Below, in pieces: positions 26,006 through 28,998 of a stretch of DNA of 28,998 nucleotides. Below the pieces are notes generated by a model. The model was not told the origin of the DNA. It made no database searches and saw only the letters and a program-made list of their open reading frames with translations. Source of the stretch: JBFHER01 sp041584055 (GTDB lineage: Bacteria > Bacteroidota > Bacteroidia > Bacteroidales > UBA5342); assembly GCA_041584055.1 (NCBI GenBank), contig JBFHER010000013.1, positions 1 through 28,998 of the forward strand. The letters run 5' to 3'. The position numbers and the translations under genes were made by a program. The number at the start of each line of letters is the position of its first letter. Positions within the stretch are counted from its first letter, which is position 1.

Positions 26006-28822
26006 ATGATGAAAGTTAAAACACTGGTTATTTTGTTTCTATTGGTTTCGGGACACATTGTAAATGCCGGCCCGGGTGATAATTATAAGGATTCTAATCA
26101 CCCAAGGATATTTATCCGTACAGAATCAAAGCCGCAGCTGGAAAAGTCCATTGCCAAAGTTGAATGGAAGAAAAAATTGATTGAACAGAAGAAAGAAAAG
26201 CTTGAAAAATACATTCGGTTTTGTGAAAAGGATTCTTTATGGTTGGTTTCCCGCCTTCAAATGAATTGGAAAACCATGCATTCCAATGTGTATCTTAAAG
26301 GTGGGAACTTCTCTCATTCTGATGGCAAAGCACCCGTGCCGACAGTGCGATTTTCGGGGACTCGGGACTGGGCCACCGATTATGCGACGCCCTCTATTGA
26401 GGATGTGGAACCTTATTTTGATGATGCAAGGGGGATGTTCTTTACCAACAAAAAGACAGGTGAAAAGGAATGGGTACACCCCTCAAAAGTTGGACATGGC
26501 ATCGAAAAGATAAACCGAAGCATACTCTCGCTCGTGGCGGACGCAGCTTTTTTATATTGGTATACTGGGGATGAAAAATATGCCAGATTCGCAGCACCGG
26601 TTTTCTTTACCTACATGGAAGGGATGCATTATCGAAATCCTCCGGAAGTGCTGGACGGCTCAAATCAACAATACATTTCCGGATTGGCAACATTCGAGGT
26701 GATACATGAACAGGCAGTTTTACATCTGGCCGTTGCCTTTGACTTTTTACACAGCTATTTCACATCCAATAGCTACAACCTGGATCACACTGCAGCAGTG
26801 TTTCAAAAGTGGGGAGACCAAATCATTAAGTTTGGGATCCCTGATAACAACTGGAATTTGTTTCAGGCTCGCTTTCTGACCTACATTGCAATGGTGCTGG
26901 AAGATGATTCATTTTATAAAAACGGGAAAGGACAGCAATACTTCCTGAAAAATACATTTGAGCAATCCTCTATCAGGCAAATTGCACTCAAGGAATCCAT
27001 GTTGGTATATGATCAGAAAAATGGCATATGGCCCGAATCACCTTCCTATTCTTATCATGTAACACAAACATTGCTTGAGATATTGACACTTCTGGATAAT
27101 GTGACAAATGAAAACGAATTAGCCAATTATCCAATCATCGAAAAAGCGGCTTTGGCGGCTTTTCAATACTTGTTTCCGAATGGTTATACTGTGGGCTTTG
27201 GCGATTCGGGGCATGGCATTCTGCCACCGGAGAATTATGAGTTACTCATAGCCAATTATCGTAAGTATAATCTGGAAAAGAAGGAAGCCGCAATTACTGT
27301 TTTGCTGAATCAGTTGATTGATAAAGGTTTATATAAGCGTTCGGGTAGGGATTTCTTTGAATTGTTTTTTTATGTGGATGAACTGAAAGCAGTCAGCGAG
27401 CATGACGCAGAGCCCTCAAAGCATCTAATCACCCCAACTTTTTATGCACCTAACGTAAGTTGGTTTGCCCAACGAATCGGAGAAGGCGACAAAGCAATGA
27501 TGCTCTCCACTGTTGCATCTTATGGCAATCATTGTCATGCCAATGGCATAGCCATCGAATTATTTGCCAATAATTATGCCCTTGGTGCTGATATGGGACG
27601 AGGTTCAAGCTATTGGCATTCTGATTTCCGTGAATATTATTCTAAAATGGCCGCGCACAACACGGTGGTTGTTGATGGAAAGTCGGAATACCATAATATG
27701 AGAGGTTACCATCCTTTTACCCTGGATAATCATTTTCCTGCTTCAGAAGAGCCAAATCCTGCATTTGATAAATTGACATTTTCAAAAGTGTCATTTGTTG
27801 AGCCATCAACTCAATCTGATCAGCAGCGCTTATCTGCCTTAATAAAAACACCGTGCGGTAATGGTTATGTGGTGGATGTTTTTAAATCGAAAAAGAAAAA
27901 AGACGGAGAACAACGTCACGAATACATCTACCATAACCTCGGGCAGTCGTTGAAAATATCAGATGTTGAAGGAAAGAGCCTGAAAATGGCTGAAACAAAA
28001 GAATTGAGTTCAAAGCTGGGCGATATTAAAGGTTACGATTATTTTACAGATAAAAAGTTTGGACAATCAGATAAAGATTTGCTTGCGGAGTTTAGATTAA
28101 AGAGTGATGGTCAGCCAGATCACCTTATGAAGTTGTGGATTAAGGGAAGCAAAGATCAGGGTGTATTTTCTGTTTTTGGGCCAAAAAACAACGCCATCTC
28201 AAAAGGAACTGCGCCTGGTGGAATCATTGAAGAGAAAGTTCCTGCCATTCTTTTGCGTCGTGAAACAGAAGCATGGAATGATCCTTTTGTGGTAGTGTTT
28301 AATCCTTGCATCGAGGGCGAAGAAAATCCCATATCCGGCGTGAGTTACGACGGTAGACATTTTGGAAACCATGCTCAAAATATCGAAGTGATGCATGTTA
28401 ATGGTTTAACAACGGATCATATTCTCGCAAATGCATCCAACAACGACTTAATCGACACCGAAGATCTTTACCAAAAAGGCTTGCTATCTGTGATAAGAAC
28501 GACGAAAGGGGTTGAATCACCAGACTTTATTTTTCTTTCCGGTATGATCCAGTTCAAATGGAAGGATTGGGAAGTAACCACTACCGGTAAACCTGTAACT
28601 ATTAGTCTTGAAACCGATGGAGATAAACTAAGGATTCAAAGTGACGGTCCATGCGTTTTAAAAGTTCCAATTGCTGATGGATATAATCCGGGTACCTTGG
28701 TGGTGACTGATGACAAAAATCAAATGATAAAAAGAGGTGGCTATCTAAACAGAGACAATCCAAATCAGATGGAATTCCGAATCGAAAAAGCATTTAAAGA
28801 TGCTGTAATATTACTAAAATAG
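26006..28822 (+). CDS. heparinase II/III-family polysaccharide lyase
   Basis: This 938-residue protein starts at ATG 26006 (a second ATG follows immediately) with a signal peptide (…VSGHIVNAG). It has the heparinase II/III layout: an N-terminal (alpha/alpha) toroid with NHPRIFIR, LVADAAFLYWYTGDEKYA, a central Asn region NNWNLFQARF (Asn282/Asn284) and ESPSYSYHVTQ (Tyr348/Tyr350, His351), then a beta-sheet domain with GNHCHANGIAIELFA (His509/His511), LGADMGRGSSYW and AAHNTVVVDGKSEYH. In related PL families these Asn, Tyr and His positions neutralise the carboxylate and act as base and acid, giving beta-elimination of uronic-acid glycans (heparinoids, alginate, ulvan and others). I cannot name the PL family. 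The usual HxHxD motif has Asn (513) instead of Asp. No T9SS tail is present, so a periplasmic oligosaccharide role is likely. It is the last complete gene in the window. Confidence 0.9.
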   Translation: MMKVKTLVILFLLVSGHIVNAGPGDNYKDSNHPRIFIRTESKPQLEKSIAKVEWKKKLIEQKKEKLEKYIRFCEKDSLWLVSRLQMNWKTMHSNVYLKGGNFSHSDGKAPVPTVRFSGTRDWATDYATPSIEDVEPYFDDARGMFFTNKKTGEKEWVHPSKVGHGIEKINRSILSLVADAAFLYWYTGDEKYARFAAPVFFTYMEGMHYRNPPEVLDGSNQQYISGLATFEVIHEQAVLHLAVAFDFLHSYFTSNSYNLDHTAAVFQKWGDQIIKFGIPDNNWNLFQARFLTYIAMVLEDDSFYKNGKGQQYFLKNTFEQSSIRQIALKESMLVYDQKNGIWPESPSYSYHVTQTLLEILTLLDNVTNENELANYPIIEKAALAAFQYLFPNGYTVGFGDSGHGILPPENYELLIANYRKYNLEKKEAAITVLLNQLIDKGLYKRSGRDFFELFFYVDELKAVSEHDAEPSKHLITPTFYAPNVSWFAQRIGEGDKAMMLSTVASYGNHCHANGIAIELFANNYALGADMGRGSSYWHSDFREYYSKMAAHNTVVVDGKSEYHNMRGYHPFTLDNHFPASEEPNPAFDKLTFSKVSFVEPSTQSDQQRLSALIKTPCGNGYVVDVFKSKKKKDGEQRHEYIYHNLGQSLKISDVEGKSLKMAETKELSSKLGDIKGYDYFTDKKFGQSDKDLLAEFRLKSDGQPDHLMKLWIKGSKDQGVFSVFGPKNNAISKGTAPGGIIEEKVPAILLRRETEAWNDPFVVVFNPCIEGEENPISGVSYDGRHFGNHAQNIEVMHVNGLTTDHILANASNNDLIDTEDLYQKGLLSVIRTTKGVESPDFIFLSGMIQFKWKDWEVTTTGKPVTISLETDGDKLRIQSDGPCVLKVPIADGYNPGTLVVTDDKNQMIKRGGYLNRDNPNQMEFRIEKAFKDAVILLK

Positions 28823-28998
28823 CGATTTATTGGTCTCAAAATAAGTCCTTAGGAAGGTAAATGTAGTGTGTTTCAATGTTGTTTAAGACAGGGGGGCTTG
28901 GTGCAAAACCATGCACCCTATCAATGCTAAAATGGAAGATGGCTTGTTTTTTATCGTCTTAAAATAATAAAACCACATCGAACGGCAGCTTACAAAAT

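Noticed and set aside
28900..28917. Hairpin GGTGCA / TGCACC near the right edge as a terminator
   Set aside because: The stem is only 6 bp and no T-run follows; support is too weak to annotate.
28883..28998. Minus-strand open frame entering from the right edge (~38 codons)
   Set aside because: It is short, Cys/Trp/Tyr-rich in an irregular way and has no recognisable motif; it cannot be told from chance without flanking sequence.

Overview
The window reads as a Bacteroidota chromosome, most likely an aquatic or sediment polysaccharide degrader (class and genus not determined). The evidence is: six complete secreted proteins and one truncated one end in a type IX secretion (T9SS, Por) C-terminal sorting domain with an 'FPNP'-type motif; start codons lack Shine-Dalgarno sequences; two TANNTTTG-type Bacteroidota -7 promoter elements lie in the longest intergenic gap; and there is a Bacteroidota-specific MG2/TonB-plug protein. 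All recognisable genes are on the + strand and nearly all carry an export signal. I see no rRNA, tRNA, transposase, integrase or CRISPR.

Layout. The left edge holds the last ~56 codons of a T9SS cargo protein. Bases 235-15226 are a tight run: a beta-helix protein with two CBM6 modules; a GH95 lipoprotein whose active site looks like an alpha-L-galactosidase; an alginate-lyase-fold enzyme with CBM6/Ig/CBM96 tail; a tail-less beta-helix protein; an alpha/beta-hydrolase esterase with a CBM6-like module; and a second alginate-lyase-fold paralogue with CBM6/PA14/PA14/Big/Big tail. Bases 15339-20820 hold a very divergent clan GH-A-like hydrolase with an F-type-lectin-like module and a CotH-kinase/lamin-tail protein, both T9SS cargo. 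A large MG2/TonB-plug protein follows (20942-23626). After a 474-base gap with candidate promoter elements come a GH39 enzyme and a heparinase II/III-type lyase, without T9SS tails and separated by a 60-bp direct repeat.

How the genes may work together (inference). The set looks like a degradation locus for a uronic-acid-containing, possibly acetylated, branched polysaccharide that may carry L-galactose or L-fucose. The T9SS-tagged lyases, esterase and CBM-bearing proteins would act outside or on the cell surface. The GH95 lipoprotein and the untagged GH39, heparinase-like lyase and tail-less beta-helix protein would finish oligosaccharides in the periplasm or at the outer membrane. No SusC/SusD pair, sulfatase or regulator is present in the window, so uptake and control must lie outside it. 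The exact substrate cannot be fixed from sequence alone.

The most unusual items are the GH-A-like protein at 15339 (a Lys replaces the usual Asn before the acid/base Glu), the secreted CotH-kinase/LTD protein inside a CAZyme locus, the two lyase paralogues with exchanged accessory tails, and the GH95 Thr-for-His substitution.
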